From Trichostrongylus colubriformis (taxonomy: Eukaryota > Nematoda > Chromadorea > Rhabditida > Trichostrongylidae), in NCBI GenBank assembly GCA_963978905.1, contig OZ022261.1, forward strand, positions 25,417,686 through 25,481,685: 64,000 bases of DNA, given 5' to 3'. This document shows positions 33,973 through 45,899 of the stretch, piece after piece. A program made the translations under genes and the position numbers. The notes under the pieces were generated by a model. It saw only the letters and a list, made by a program, of their open reading frames with translations. It did not search any database and was not told where the DNA came from. Numbering within the stretch: the first letter of the stretch is position 1; each line of letters opens with the position of its first letter.

Positions 33973-36900
33973 ATGGCCTCTTCCAGTGATAGTCCACAGT
34001 CAATAAAAACTGTCCTAAAGAATCCGAAAAGCATTAAGAGAATAGCATTTGACATAGGCAAGTTCAACTTTCACCTTTTGATCGATTTATCGCTATTGGT
34101 CGAGAGTTATCGATCATGTTTCCATGTTAATGAAATTTAGTTGATATATGTCATAACTTCGAAGATCTATGTATTTTTCATAGCTCGTTGATCTTTTGAA
34201 TTTTTGTTGTTTTTGAACAGACGGTATTATATTCACTCAAAATCTAAGCAAACCGCAGTACTCGCATTTTTAGTGAGCTTACTTTGAAATTCGTGTTGGT
34301 AATTACCTGTCGTCCATCCGATGCCCACGGCTTCGTTGGTAAATCAGATGTCTAATCGGAATGACCACTTGAGTGTTTTGCATGCGAAGTCTATTCATCA
34401 TTAATCGATCTATTTTAGGCCAGTCAGTCGTAAAAATAGCTTATACAGCTACAGTTGCTCGTAAAAAAACGACCCATGATAAGAAGGTATGAGAATTGCT
34501 ATGTATCCTAGTTTTTGTTGGTTTGTTCCGAATTTCAAAGAACAGATTAAATTACTTTAGTTAATAAATGATGCGAAATTCGCTTTGCGACTTTACTGCA
34601 TACAAGTAAGACTCGAAGATTTCGAGGATGTGTTGGACTATATCGCTGAAGTGAGCTAAGTTTCATGTGTTTACACATTGGTTTTCGAAATGAATACTTT
34701 CCACTTTTTATTGGGTCATCCCTGTGACGCAGTTGTAAGATTTATCCAATCCATAAGTGTGTGGATACGCGGTGGGGAGTGGTTACCCATCCAGCCACCT
34801 TCCGCGCCCCTTCACTGACTTGCTTTGATTTTGCTGGGACGTGAATCAGATGCACTGGATTGAAGACACCGTGAGAGCTAAGGAGAAAGTGGGAACTGGG
34901 AGTACATGTTCTTTGAAGACACGCGCTCCACTCGTGTGTGTGGCGAAACTCGCTCGCATTGAAAAAGCGCGGCTTGAGGTCTTAGGCCGCGGTCATACTT
35001 TGCGCAAGCTGCGTTAGTTGACGCCGGCACCGGCGTCAACTAACGCAGCTTGCGCAAAGTATGACCGCGGCCTTATCACGATCCCGCAGCACTCTGAGTC
35101 GTGCTGCCGATCATCCGCCGAGGGAGTTGCCGACGAGGGTGGGATAACGTACGCAGCTGGCTGATTTAGCCCCTCGCTCGCCTGCATCTGTCCCCTGACT
35201 AGTGATAAAGAGGCACGTGAAAGATAAGAGTGAGGGGAGGGTTTTGTTGTCCTATTTCTCAAGTTTTTCGGTTTGTTGTTGAAACTGATTGTTGATATTT
35301 TAGAACGGCAACATAGCAACCATTAAGGCTACGTTCGCGAGTACCTCTCCTACTCAAGCTGTGGAACGGATGATTGCTGAGAAGCTAGGCCTCGAGTTTG
35401 TTTTTATTCACGCGCCCTTTTCTAGCCCTTGTACTTTTGTACCGTTGTTAGCAATCGTTTCGTCAGCAATTTTTTAGCCTTCACAAAGTGGAAGAAATGG
35501 ATTGTTTGGTTCGTGGGACGAACTTTTTGATACGAAATATTGAAGCGGAGTCATTCACCTATGATCATCATCACGAACAATGTCGCTACCATTTTGAGAC
35601 CATTCGACCCTCTGTTATATGTCCTTATTTGCTTGTCAACGTGGGGACTGGCGTGTCCGTATTTAGAGTGGGTTACTTTGAATTTCTTAGTTTCGGCAAA
35701 GTTAAGTTAGGTTTGCTTTTATAAGGATGCATCTGAGGGGTCAGTTACCTCTTTTTCAGGTGGATAGTGACGACAAGTACGAGCGTGTGGGTGGCAGCTC
35801 CTTAGGCGGTGGATGCTTCTTTGGTTTGGGCAACCTTCTCACTGCAGAAGTAGGTCTGTTGGGATCTAACTATCGAGGTGCTCATTGCTGACAGAATTAT
35901 TTATTGTAGTATTTACTTTGCAGACTTGGATGAAATGATGCGGATGGCTGAAGATGGGGATCACCGACAGTTTGATATCTTGGTTTCGGATATTTACGGA
36001 GGAAAGTAAGTCAGTATGTTTTAAAGTCGTCACTAGAATTCGGCAGGTTCGAGTGCACACTCCGTGTCCACAGGTAAAGGGATCAAACTGAATGTCTTCG
36101 GTAAAAGAGATTTGGTGCGTTTCTGTTACGCCACGCCCACAAAAGGACGGGAATGGTAGTTCCCAACTTTCCCCTAGCTCCACCTCGGCCTGTCCCGGTG
36201 ATCGGAGATCGGAAGTCAAAGTGCTTCTGTCGGCTCCCTCTGTACAATTGCGCTCTGATTTAGGTTTACCAGTTTGGGTCTAAGTGGTGACCTCATAGCT
36301 GGATCGTTTGGTAAATGTGCCCAAAAGTCTTCTGCGGACGAGCTTAAGAAATTGCCAGAGTTTAAGAAGAACGTGATGCGAAGTCTTCTGCTTATGATAA
36401 GCAACAGCATTGGGCAGGTGAGATCTATTTTCTCACCAACACAACCTTCGTTTCTGTGTCGTTACAAAATTGTTTTTCCTTTGTCGAACCTATCTTACCT
36501 TGATGCTTTTCTGAAACTCGGTGTCTATGAGACTGTGGTTGATGTTTCATTCAAAACGAAATGAGTGCCTCACAAAGGTTTTTGATCGCTTAACATTCTT
36601 ACGTTATAAATTTAAAATTAGTTATTATGCTGATGTGTTAAATTGCAGTTTGCATTTATGTATGCTCAAAGAGAAAAGACAAATCGGATATATTTCAATG
36701 GATTTCTCATCAGAAATCACGCTATCATAATGAGGACCATATCGTTCGCCGTTGCATTCTGGAGCGAGGTGAGTAATTTTCTGATGGGTTGTGACGAAAG
36801 GGTCGAGGCTTCAGGCTGTTAATAAATCAACCCTCCTAAAAACCTCCTTCGACAAAGCAATGCGGATATTGCTATAATATTTCGTTTATTCCTTATTTCA

Positions 36901-39900
36901 CATATGGTCGCAGTCCAAGACGGTCGCAGCCGTCGCCATTATGATTGAGATTGTGTGATGATAGCCGCAGGTTTATTAAAGACTTCCAGGGAACCCAACA
37001 AGCTCATTTCCTTCGACATGAGGGATATACTTCTGCAATTGGAGCTTATCTTAATGGAGCGTCCCTCGTAGACCCAAACGATGCAGAATACGGGGCTGGA
37101 TGTGAGTAGTTCTTATTTGGGCATGATGGCTGTATGGGAACTTTTTGTGTTGTAGATGAAGCAGAGCGACTTTCATGGCATGAATATTACTCTGGATGCT
37201 CAGAACTCGGGAGATTTGTGCCAACAGCGCCTTTGACCATGGGCTTCACGGTTGGTGAATCACATTCACCCACAGGTTGTTCGAATTCCTGTACTGGAGC
37301 TTTGATATTGTAGGCCGGTGTGCTCGAACTCGAGTGTGCAGAGATAATTCTGAGGCCGTTCCCTCTTCTAGCAGAGAATCTCCAGGTTTCCGCATTATTT
37401 TTTGTTGTTGTTGGCTTTTATTACTCGTAAGTGTAGGCCTTCTACGGGCATGTGACTTTAGCAAAGAGCTTTTGATTGCTTGCATTTGTGTAGCCTGAGC
37501 AATTTCGATAAAACAACTAAATCGTTGAATAATCCGTTTTTGTATTCATGTAGATTAATTTTTATTCGAGGTATACAAGCCTGACGTTGCTGACTTGAAC
37601 CTGGACAGCGAAGCGAGGGAGTTCTGGCTGCACACTTTTGAAAAAAGTGTTGATAACGTGAGTCGAAGATAGTTGTTCCTTCAAATCCATGTTGATTTAC
37701 ATGCTCTGATTGTGAATACGAATTATCTCATCGCCTTCAGGTGATGAAGAAGGCCGTTGAATCACAGGAAAATAGTGAGACGGCCGTCCAGCGAGTTCAA
37801 GTATTTCGGGAAAAGTTCCTAAAACAGTTGATGATCATAAGAGAAAAGCCATTGTAAGTTTCAGTCCTCGTTCGACGACTTGGCATTCTTTGCTGTTCGT
37901 TGAAATAGACAAATTTTCCAACCAGTTGTCTCCTCAGTTCAGACAAAATTACCCGAACAAAGTTATGATTCATCTTGCCATTTTTTGTGTTCTCTCATTT
38001 TTGGGGATTCTTAATCACTTCGCCTCTGCATCATTTCTCTAACTTTTTTATTTAATAAAATCATTTACATCATGTGACCCGCCGGTCATGTTTTTGGAAT
38101 GGAATAATTTGGACTCACGGAATGTGTTTATTACCGTAAATTGTGAATTAGCTCGCTATATCATTTAGTGCTTACGGGAATTCAAACGTCAGAAATCTAC
38201 TCGATCTCAGGGAACAACTACTCAATGAACAGAACTTTGATGATTCGTACCTTAACGTGAGTTTTCGCAGTGGATTTTTTCGAAGCCTTATTATGTTTTC
38301 TATCGTTTTAAGCAAAAGACCATGGAAAATGCTGCTGCTATGAAGGAACTGCCATCATTATTGAAGATGATCGATGAGGTGTTGCAGTGAAGACAATTTT
38401 CTTGCTTTTATCTTTTGTTGTGGTCGTTTCATGATGGCTATTATGTAGGTCGGTTCAGGTTGATGACAAAGATGAGCGCCTACATCGTGTAGCTTTGGGT
38501 CTCCTGGCAGGAAATGTATTCGATTGGGGAGCTCAAAAGGTTTGCAAGAGCAATTTTAATGTTGCATCAACATTATAATTTGAGCATAGATCTTGTTCTA
38601 TTTCATAGAGCGTGCTGGATGTTATCTAAGCAACCTAGTAAATATTTTCTTTTGCTCGAAGAGACCTTTCCTGCTTGCTTGAAGTAGGAGCCGAGCTAGA
38701 TTGTTGTTGGTGGGAGAGCATTGAGAGCTTCTTCTCCCCAAACTTTTGGTGTGCAAAGAGGTACGCACCAAAAGGCATCAGCGCTCTCCTACCCTCTCCT
38801 ACCAATGGCGACTGAGCTGGGCCTCTTCGTTGAGGCAGCTGCGGAGTGGGCTTTGCATATTGTCGAAATCGTTCCCGACATTACTTGCTTAAGGTCATAG
38901 AAATGATGGAATCATCAGAGGGTCTTTCTTTTGCCGATGCTGTATCGTCGATACCAGGTGCGCTATGTTCGGTCTCAATGTTTTGTACTTGCGGAATCTT
39001 ATATTTTCAACAATGACTTTCTCGTTTCTAGAAAGACCATGGTTGATCGACACTTATGATGAATTCAAATCTTCGCTGAATTCGAAACCATACAACTGCG
39101 CTGCCATATTCGTTGACAACAGCGGTGCGGACTTCATTCTCGGCGTGATCCCTTTTGCACGAGAGTTACTGAAACGCGGTTCTCGGGTCAGCATGACATG
39201 AAAATTTTAAACATTCCTGATGAGCTTTTCGTTGTTTTTTTAGGTCATAATCATATCGAATTTATCCCCAGCGCTCAACGACTTGACTTACCCTGAAATG
39301 ATGGAGATGGTTCCGCTTCTGCGGGACGTTGATAGGACACTAAAGGAAGCCATTGACGACGGAAGGCTCATGTTTGAGCACAGCGGGCAGAACTCTCCTT
39401 GTTTGGATCTAAGGTCAGTTCCATGTACGTCCTACCTTGAATTGCGGTATTTTTCCTGAATTTCCGAGAAGACTGGAACTGAAGTGCATAGTGAAGATAA
39501 TAAGTCACTTCGGATTTTTCGATTTGATTCGCTTCTTAGGTTTTCTGAGAGCTGAGTGGTTTACCAATACTCTAGCCTGTTCAGGAGAATGCACTCTGTT
39601 CTGAATAGTCGAGTGCTGGAGGAACGTGTGGACCTAGTCGTCATCGAAGGCATGGGGCGCGCATTACACACAAATCTCCATGCACAATTCGTTTGTGATT
39701 CGTTGAAGGCAAGTGGATTTCATTGATTCTTCCGAAGGGAAGGTGCTGAAGTATGACGACCCTACCACATTAAGAGCAAGTGTTTTGAATGCATATTGTG
39801 TATGGACTCGCGTTCGCTCAGTGCAGTGAATGGATCTCATCACGCTGTTTCTAATCGAGTCTTATATCCTTTGCTCCAGTGTGGCTAAAAGTATGTTAAT

Positions 39901-41048
39901 CCTGTTTAGAGGGAGCTGCCATAATTAACTCAGTAACCACTTCTCAGTGTAGGAAGCCGCAGCAATCTACAGTATAAAACCTTTAGTCGCTCTGATATGT
40001 TGATTACAGGGCACAGCATGCGCTCTGAGGGTACGTTCATATTCCGACAAAAGAGGGTGAAGTAAATTATATACTGAAATGTTGGTAACTGAAAGTCGAG
40101 TATAAATATATGCTCAGATTTTGATAGTCACCTATTGCATGGAAACACTGGAGTCGACATCCGTTTTGTGTTTTTGCAGTTTTGCGTTATCGCACTTTTG
40201 CATGTGAAACTGGACGTTGAGATTGTAATGGTGCGTCTTCGGGTGCGGGATCGCGATAGCGCAGAATTGTGGTGTCACAAAAATAAAATTGCAAGGTCTG
40301 ACGACAGCCTATCAAAGAGAGAGAGAGAGAAGCGGTCCATTTCTGACAATATGTGTGAGTATGCAGTTTACGAGGGCGCTGCGTGCGAGCTAGGGGCGCT
40401 GTATAGTTTTGTCCTAAAGCGATTGCGCTTAAAAAGCGCAGCTACACGCCATCGTTTTGGGACCTGACTACAAACAGCGCGCATGCACTTGTCGCGTTGC
40501 ACACTGCACGCATCGTTGTAGACTTCTATCTTAACAATACATACCCAGTAAGCTTAAGTCATAATCGATCACATCCAATTCGAATGTTCTAAATTGATGG
40601 AGCTCTCAATTGCCTATATTTTCATATTTGATTCCAATTGCAAATTTTTCACATTGTACTATTGAAATACAGTCCAGTTCCCGAAGGCTGGCAGGGCGTG
40701 GCCTACAGAGTTGGGTGAGAGCGTGTGGCGGGGTGAGAGAGATCGATACAAGTTCGTAAGCCTCGCCCTGCAAGCCGTCGGGAAATGGACTGTAATGTTC
40801 CTCCATACTTCGGCAATTTGTGGATAAAAGTATATACTCATGCTTGGGAGTATCTAGATAAGCGCTCTGCGGTTTCTAGTCGATAGTAATAGCAGGCAAT
40901 GAACTATTTTCAGGCGGCTGTCATCAAAACTCAGTGGTTGGGTGATCGCATGGGTGGAAAAATTTTCTCAGTGGTTTTCAAGTTTGAACGAGGTAAAGGG
41001 AACGGTTATTCTTCATCAACGACAAAATCGGTAAATCTCGCTGTATAA
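33973..41048 (+). CDS. pnk-4-like: PANK4-type protein: pantothenate kinase-like plus DUF89 phosphatase
   Basis: Twenty-two exons join in phase to 778 residues (human PANK4 is about 773): 33973-34057, 34419-34486, 34561-34650, 35304-35395, 35478-35667, 35760-35853, 35924-36005, 36264-36417, 36649-36768, 36990-37101, 37156-37250, 37314-37385, 37571-37657, 37741-37853, 38169-38256, 38313-38378, 38459-38539, 38894-38957, 39032-39186, 39244-39413, 39585-39708, 40914-41048. The N-terminal half is a type II pantothenate kinase fold ([71 protein letters not shown]). The C-terminal half is DUF89, a metal-dependent phosphatase acting on phosphopantetheine species in PANK4, with [11 protein letters not shown] (D613, N614) and SPALNDLT (D649). 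E118 and R184 keep the residues that amniote PANK4 lost, but the ATGGGAYKF loop is replaced. Introns 1 and 21 have GC donors. Cytosolic; family certain, kinase activity open. Confidence 0.92.
34850..35230. repeat. Dispersed repeat, copy 4 of 4, split by a palindrome
   Basis: Same family as 10100, 15000 and 19440, sharing GAGTACATGTTCTTTGAAGA, TGTGGCGAAACTCGC and ACTAGTGATAAAGAGG. It lies in intron 3 of the PANK4-type gene and is interrupted by the 88-bp palindrome. Confidence 0.55.
34985..35072. mobile_element. 88-bp perfect palindromic Harbinger-like MITE
   Basis: Two 43-bp arms (GGCCGCGGTCATACTTTGCG ... TTGACGCCGG) are perfectly complementary around a central CA, and TTA is duplicated at 34982-34984 and 35073-35075. 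The uninterrupted target is seen in repeat copy 3 at 19580-19600. The GTCATACTTTGCG end block is shared with the element at 708-1195. Confidence 0.8.
40670..40792. mobile_element. TA-flanked MITE, CAGTCC ends, copy 2 of 4
   Basis: This is a 123-bp element with inverted ends (CAGTCCAGTTCCCGAAGGCT against the complement of CTGCAAGCCGTCGGGAAATG) and TA on both sides. It lies in the last, 1205-nt, intron of the PANK4-type gene. Confidence 0.75.
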
Positions 41049-41554
41049 CTGTTTCATTCTTTCTCAACTATTTTATGAAATCCTATTTACTTGCTGTGAT
41101 TACTGTGATATCGACTGTTGTGATTGATTTATCTTTCATAGATATCAGTGTTAGCTCAGCCATAGATGCGATCTAGTCGTTTGACTATCATTACGCGTTT
41201 TAAATGTACATATTATGACGTATTCATATAATCCGCAAAACTACGACACCCACGGTACCATGGATTCGTTCATCTCAGTATCTGGCTTTTACAACTCACG
41301 GATTTTCACAGTGATTCGTGTCAGTCATTACCATTTTCGTAAATGTGGCTTTGTAATTGTTTTGTAGCGGTCATTCTGATATTCGAGTAAATTCACCTCA
41401 CTTGTATGTTTCTTGCCGTTGATACTAACACCATAACCACTTTTTGTTTCTATTGCCGATTAGTCTTTTTTGCGATGAAGTGAGTACAAGATAGTCTTGT
41501 GATATATGTGATTAAGAGACTATAAATATGTGTACACTGTAATTGCTCTAGTCT

Positions 41555-41560
41555 AATAAA
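41555..41560 (+). terminator. Poly(A) signal AATAAA, PANK4-type gene
   Basis: AATAAA lies about 510 bases after the stop codon. It is the clearest canonical signal before the next gene, so the 3' UTR would be about 0.5 kb. Confidence 0.4.
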
Positions 41561-41569
41561 ATGCTCCGA

Positions 41570-42390
41570 CGAATCTTGGGTTTTGGAGCTTGTAAGGATT
41601 TTAGGACACTGGTCAGGGAAGCAGGAATTTGGGAAGAATAGATGTGTCGTACTTCATTGGTGAGGAATTAGTGGTATTCTTCCATTGTCCAGAAAATCGA
41701 CCGCCACTTGCTTGAAAACTCGGGATCGGTGATCAATAAGCGTTATAGTCTGATAAGAGTAAGCCCTGCGCTTCGAGCATAGGGCAAAGTGTGCTAATCT
41801 ATCCAAGTGATAGTGGGATGAAATTCGAACCACACGGAGAACGGTTACAATCTTCTCTACGAAATGGCCATTAAAAAGAGGAGGGATCCTGTGACGCGTG
41901 TGCAGGAAAGAAAAGTTAGACAGCTGTGGTATGTAAAGGTATATACCGCCAGGACAGAATTTCGCAGCGCGGCCCACGGCGTGCGAGCTAAGGCGCAGCA
42001 TGTGGTTGGGTCCTGAAGCGATCACGCATGACATAGGGCTTAAAAGAATAACTCTTCAGAACTCAGCGATGAGGGTATTGGTCATTACTACGGCTCCTAA
42101 TCTTGTTCGGGCCCGAATACAGTTCCTTTCCCCGGTGTGAGGTTCAGCTGAGAGGTCGAAGGGAGTGAGAGGTACGTACCATTACTTTTCTTCTGAGCTG
42201 GGAAGGATTCAAAATTCATTTTTTGTGAAGAGAAGTACGTTATATATTATGAATAAAAAAGGTATCTCGTAATCTCACGAGTGCATGGATAGGACGTGGT
42301 TGACACATTGGAAGCCATGACAAAAGCCAAATAAGCCGCCACGGCTGCGTATCCACGGACCACCCAAATTGCAACATAGGCGTGCTATTG
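41570..42390. other. Intergenic, repeat fragment only
   Basis: 41930-42030 carries part of the GGGTCCTGAAGCGAT repeat. Nothing else is recognised between the PANK4-type and ShKT genes. Confidence 0.4.
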
Positions 42391-42397
42391 TGTTATG

Positions 42398-42646
42398 CTA
42401 TAATCGATGTGCAAATATCACACTATACAATTGTTTGCCGACTACGGTCAGAATCAAAGGAGATATTGCAACTGTGAACAGCTGAGTCCATAAACCTATC
42501 TCAATAGGGATCATCAGTATAAAATCAGGACACTTCTGTGAATTGCCAACGGTTTGCCAGCTGAAATTTCGCTCTATCAGCCGTGGCTCGAAAGTGCTGC
42601 ACCACCCCATTTTTAAGCTGATTCTGTACTTCTGAACTGAACTACT
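42398..42646 (-). pseudogene. Possible membrane-protein remnant
   Basis: The minus-strand frame ends NFSWQTVGNSQKC, then a long hydrophobic run (WTQLFTVAISPLILTVVGKQ) and stop, resembling the C-terminal end of a nematode chemoreceptor or other membrane protein. Upstream exons would have to overlap the ShKT gene, so a remnant is more likely than a gene. Low confidence. Confidence 0.2.
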
Positions 42647-42683
42647 CATGGATCGTGATCTTGAGGTTTCTGCTATCTAACTA

Positions 42684-42693
42684 GTAATTCCAG
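42684..42693 (+). promoter_or_regulatory. Likely spliced-leader acceptor of the ShKT gene
   Basis: AGTAATTCCAG ends 12 bases before the ATG at 42706. With no upstream coding exon it fits a trans-splice acceptor. Confidence 0.4.
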
Positions 42694-42705
42694 GGAATTG
42701 AAATA

Positions 42706-45700
42706 ATGCTCACATCCGTTATTGCTGTGGCTTTCTTCGTCGTCGGTGCTCAGGCAGCAATCACTGATAAGAATTGCACGGGAGCAGATGGAAAGGTGAG
42801 CTGGTATGTCTCACTGTGACCGCGAACTGTGCTTAGAACGCCCTTGTAAACGTCACTGACGTTTTCTCCTACGAGTGACTTCATCGGTCCTGCACAATGG
42901 AAACCTGGACGACATTCTTATTCCTTCTGGATCGAAGATCAGCCGTTTTAGATCATCAAGTGCCTTCTAAAGCAGGCCGGCCACCTAAGAAATTGAAATT
43001 GATTCGCCCCGCCCCTGTGCACGCCGAGAGGTGTCGCAAAAACGCTCGTCAACGACCTCGCACCAATGAGAGTTCAGCCATTTGCGACTGACTTGACTGG
43101 GACTTGGTATATGATTATGGTATAATGCACCGTGGGACTTGGTATATGATTATGGTATAATGCACCGTAGGCGGGGGTGAAGTAGTGACAGATGCGTTGC
43201 TCTCAATGACATGGTCCAGGGAATTAGATCCTGAATGAATTCCCCCACAGGCCACTTAGTTTCCGCCTATTTTAGGCGGAAAGAAATACTGACCTGTACA
43301 TCGGTTGGCCTCGACAAGTCATTTCATAGTCCAAACCGTATTTGAGTTCCACTACGAATCCAAATGGAAGTAGAATGCATGGCACACACCGCCTCAAAAG
43401 GGCTGGCCAACGCTGAATGCCATATTTTAGGTGCTGCGGAGCCATCAGGTTTAGTGGCAGGCTCCGATTTCAGTACTGCTGTCAAGACTTTACAATCCAA
43501 TATGCTATAACAGTACACTTACTGAAAATATCCTTTAGTGGTCTGAAAGAGCTCTCGGATGTGACAACAGCGTATCCGATGCCATCTGCGATTCGATTGT
43601 AGCTTCACAGACACCTCTTGCAGTAGGAACTGACACTGACCGTGCATCCAATTGCTATCAGGTACAAAGCTGTCGTTCTTCAAGATTACTCCGGTCATTA
43701 GAAAACGTACATTTCAGTTATCTAGCGCAGATTCCGAAGAGAAGAAGCAAGCAATGATTAAGATGTGCCCTAAAACTTGTGGCTATTGTTGCTTGACTGA
43801 CGCGTACAACTGCGAGAATAGAGAGTGTGAGTTTCTTTTTTAAATGCTCGAAATTTCTCGAAAAACAACCTCGGTCACACTGTCTTTTCGGTGGCTTTTC
43901 TGTGGCTCTGTCAGTGGATTCAAAAGCTAATCTCCTACAGCACAATATTAACTCTCCCCCTTGAGTTTTTGCACGATTCCACAAAAGCGTATGGCGAGAT
44001 ACCCAGACAAGTGTAGAGTAAGTTAACTGGGATGCAAGAAAAATACTACGACATCAACCACATCGAGGGATGGGCGGGGCAGGACCCAGGTGGTGGACAT
44101 GACGAACTTAAACGATTTTAGCACTCTTGTCACGCACCCTTCAACCGCTGAAAGTGCACCATGACGTGCTTGCGGATAACCTACCTACCTCTTGTAATAT
44201 GTCTCACAAGGTTTATCGTGGGATGTGCCCTCGAAGATGAGGTAGGTAGAGGCCATAGGCGTTACTGTTCATTTTTTAACAATTACGTCCACTAAAAAAT
44301 TGAATGAAACCCGTGCAAGTGAGGAGCGGGTACGGGGCGGCTTCAACTCCCTTGTCTGCATCTCTACACAGCCATGGAGAGCGCAGGCGGATGAAAATTA
44401 ACTGAGGATCAACTCAAGAGTATGCACGAGGCAACGAAAAAAGTTTGTGGTTTGTGAGCCGCTTGAAGGGGGCAAAGACGGCAGCAAAAAGGAGCCCGCC
44501 TGCACGTGAGTTTGAAGCTGGGTTCACGGTATTTATGAATCTTAGGAAGCACGAACTCTGAAAAAAGCTCCGTCTAATGACCAATCTTCCAGCAAAACCG
44601 AAAAGCGATCACGTCGTGCTTCCTCGATGCAGCGCATCAGAATTCGATTATAAGTAATCTGTGTTTTCAGTCCCTGGCGTTACATGCTCGTCTCTCACCC
44701 AGGCTCAGTGCAAGGACCCTAAATGGCGTGAAATCATCGCACGTGATTGCCCAAATGTGTGTGGATTCTGTAAAGATGGTAGGTGTTCTCTTCAGGCTAT
44801 GTATTCAGTTTCAGTCCATTCGTTCGCTACAAATGAGTTTTCAGGTGGATGCGTGGATGCAGCAATTGAGTGTGCTAATGACAAGAGCATCTGTCGTAAC
44901 GTGGACATGCAGGTTCGCAGGAACTTGTAATGTTTTTCTATTTCGTAAGTTTCGGCTGAGCTTTTCAATCCTTTTCAGGCATTCACAATGGCCAACTGCA
45001 AGAAGACATGTGGTTACTGTGACAATTCTTGTAAGTGTCCTTATTGGTCTAGCGGATTCTCATTCAGTGGTTATCAAAATATTTATGTTTCAGCTACCCA
45101 GTATCCAGGCGGTGTGACTTACTCGCCAGGCGGTTTATGCGTCGACAGCAGCACCAAGTAAGCACTGTTAACAGTATTGCCATAGGACTGCTGCTGCTCA
45201 TACGTATCATTTCGGGGGGGGGGGGGGGGGGGATAGGGGATGATACTTTTGAGCTCTTCGACTGGATATGTACTTCAATGTCAGGTTTCAACCTCGACCT
45301 CGGCGAGCAACGTGACGGGTGTGAACCAAGGGTGCCGTATATTATTGGGTGCCAAAGCGATTACTCGATAACCACAGTCCATTTAGGAGCGCTTGATAAG
45401 GCGTGGTCTACGGTCCTGAGTGATCGTGTACGAAGCTCTTTCGCCCCGCCACACACTCCCACTCTCACTCACGCCACTCAGACCACGTCCTATCCAACGC
45501 TGTGAAATGGATTGCACATACGGAGCCTCTAGTACCGCCGTCGCGTCTAGCTCCCATCCAGCGTTGCAAAATCCTGACTAAGGGTACACAGACACAGGGT
45601 AAGCGTGCTACCACCAGGGTATGTAGTGGGTGGGCCGCTGAAAGCCGCTTGAAGCAGAAGTAAATGGAATAGAGTTTCAGATTCGGAGAAATTGAGTCCT

Positions 45701-45830
45701 CATGTAAAGCACACACACTTATGTATTTAGGTGCTCACAGTGGAAGGTCAATGGATTTTGTGAGAACAATTTCTACACGACCACACAGAAGATGCAGAAC
45801 TGCGCAAAAACTTGCGGCTTCTGCCAGTGA
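42706..45830 (+). CDS. Secreted four-ShKT-domain protein
   Basis: Eight exons join in phase to 237 residues: 42706-42795, 43539-43661, 43718-43826, 44671-44778, 44845-44912, 44979-45030, 45094-45157, 45731-45830. Residues 1-17 (MLTSVIAVAFFVVGAQA) are a signal peptide. Four Cys-rich ShKT modules follow, each ending C-x3-C-x2-C: MCPKTCGYC (88-95), DCPNVCGFC (134-141), NCKKTCGYC (173-180) and NCAKTCGFC (229-236). Modules 3 (C146-C180) and 4 (C199-C236) have the canonical six cysteines. Modules 1 and 2 have stretched spacing and one extra cysteine each. ShKT modules are expanded in parasitic nematode secretomes, where they act alone or as appendages of enzymes; no enzyme domain is present here. 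A short Gly/Pro/Tyr linker (185-197) separates modules 3 and 4. The target is unknown, and ion-channel binding should not be assumed. Confidence 0.85.
43099..43168. repeat. Perfect 35-bp direct duplication
   Basis: Two identical 35-bp units (GGGACTTGGTATATGATTAT...CCGT) are abutted in intron 1 of the ShKT gene. The lack of divergence suggests a recent slippage event or a polymorphic minisatellite. Confidence 0.8.
45214..45232. repeat. Poly-G tract in ShKT intron 7
   Basis: A run of about 19 G. Long G or C runs recur next to mobile elements throughout this window. Confidence 0.8.
45375..45514. mobile_element. CAGTCC MITE, degenerate copy 3 of 4
   Basis: The ends are CAGTCCATTT and AAATGGATTG with the family's CGCCCCGCCACACACTCCCA centre. 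TA flanks are lost. It sits in intron 7 of the ShKT gene. Confidence 0.5.
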
Positions 45831-45884
45831 TCTTGTATTTCTCAACTTACTGTACTCAGCTAGAATCCATTTGCAATTGACCAC

Positions 45885-45890
45885 AATAAA
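45885..45890 (+). terminator. Poly(A) signal AATAAA, ShKT gene
   Basis: AATAAA lies 55 bases after the stop codon, a normal nematode spacing. Confidence 0.6.
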
Positions 45891-45899
45891 TATTCACCA

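Noticed and set aside
35014..35319. 101-codon minus-strand frame over the palindrome in the PANK4-type gene
   Set aside because: It spans a MITE and a dispersed repeat within a well-supported intron.
38605..38632. Extra exon encoding SVLDVI after a TTTCATAG acceptor
   Set aside because: It resembles the start of the next PANK4 segment but has no usable donor. The exon at 38894-38957 joins in phase and fits the family alignment without it.
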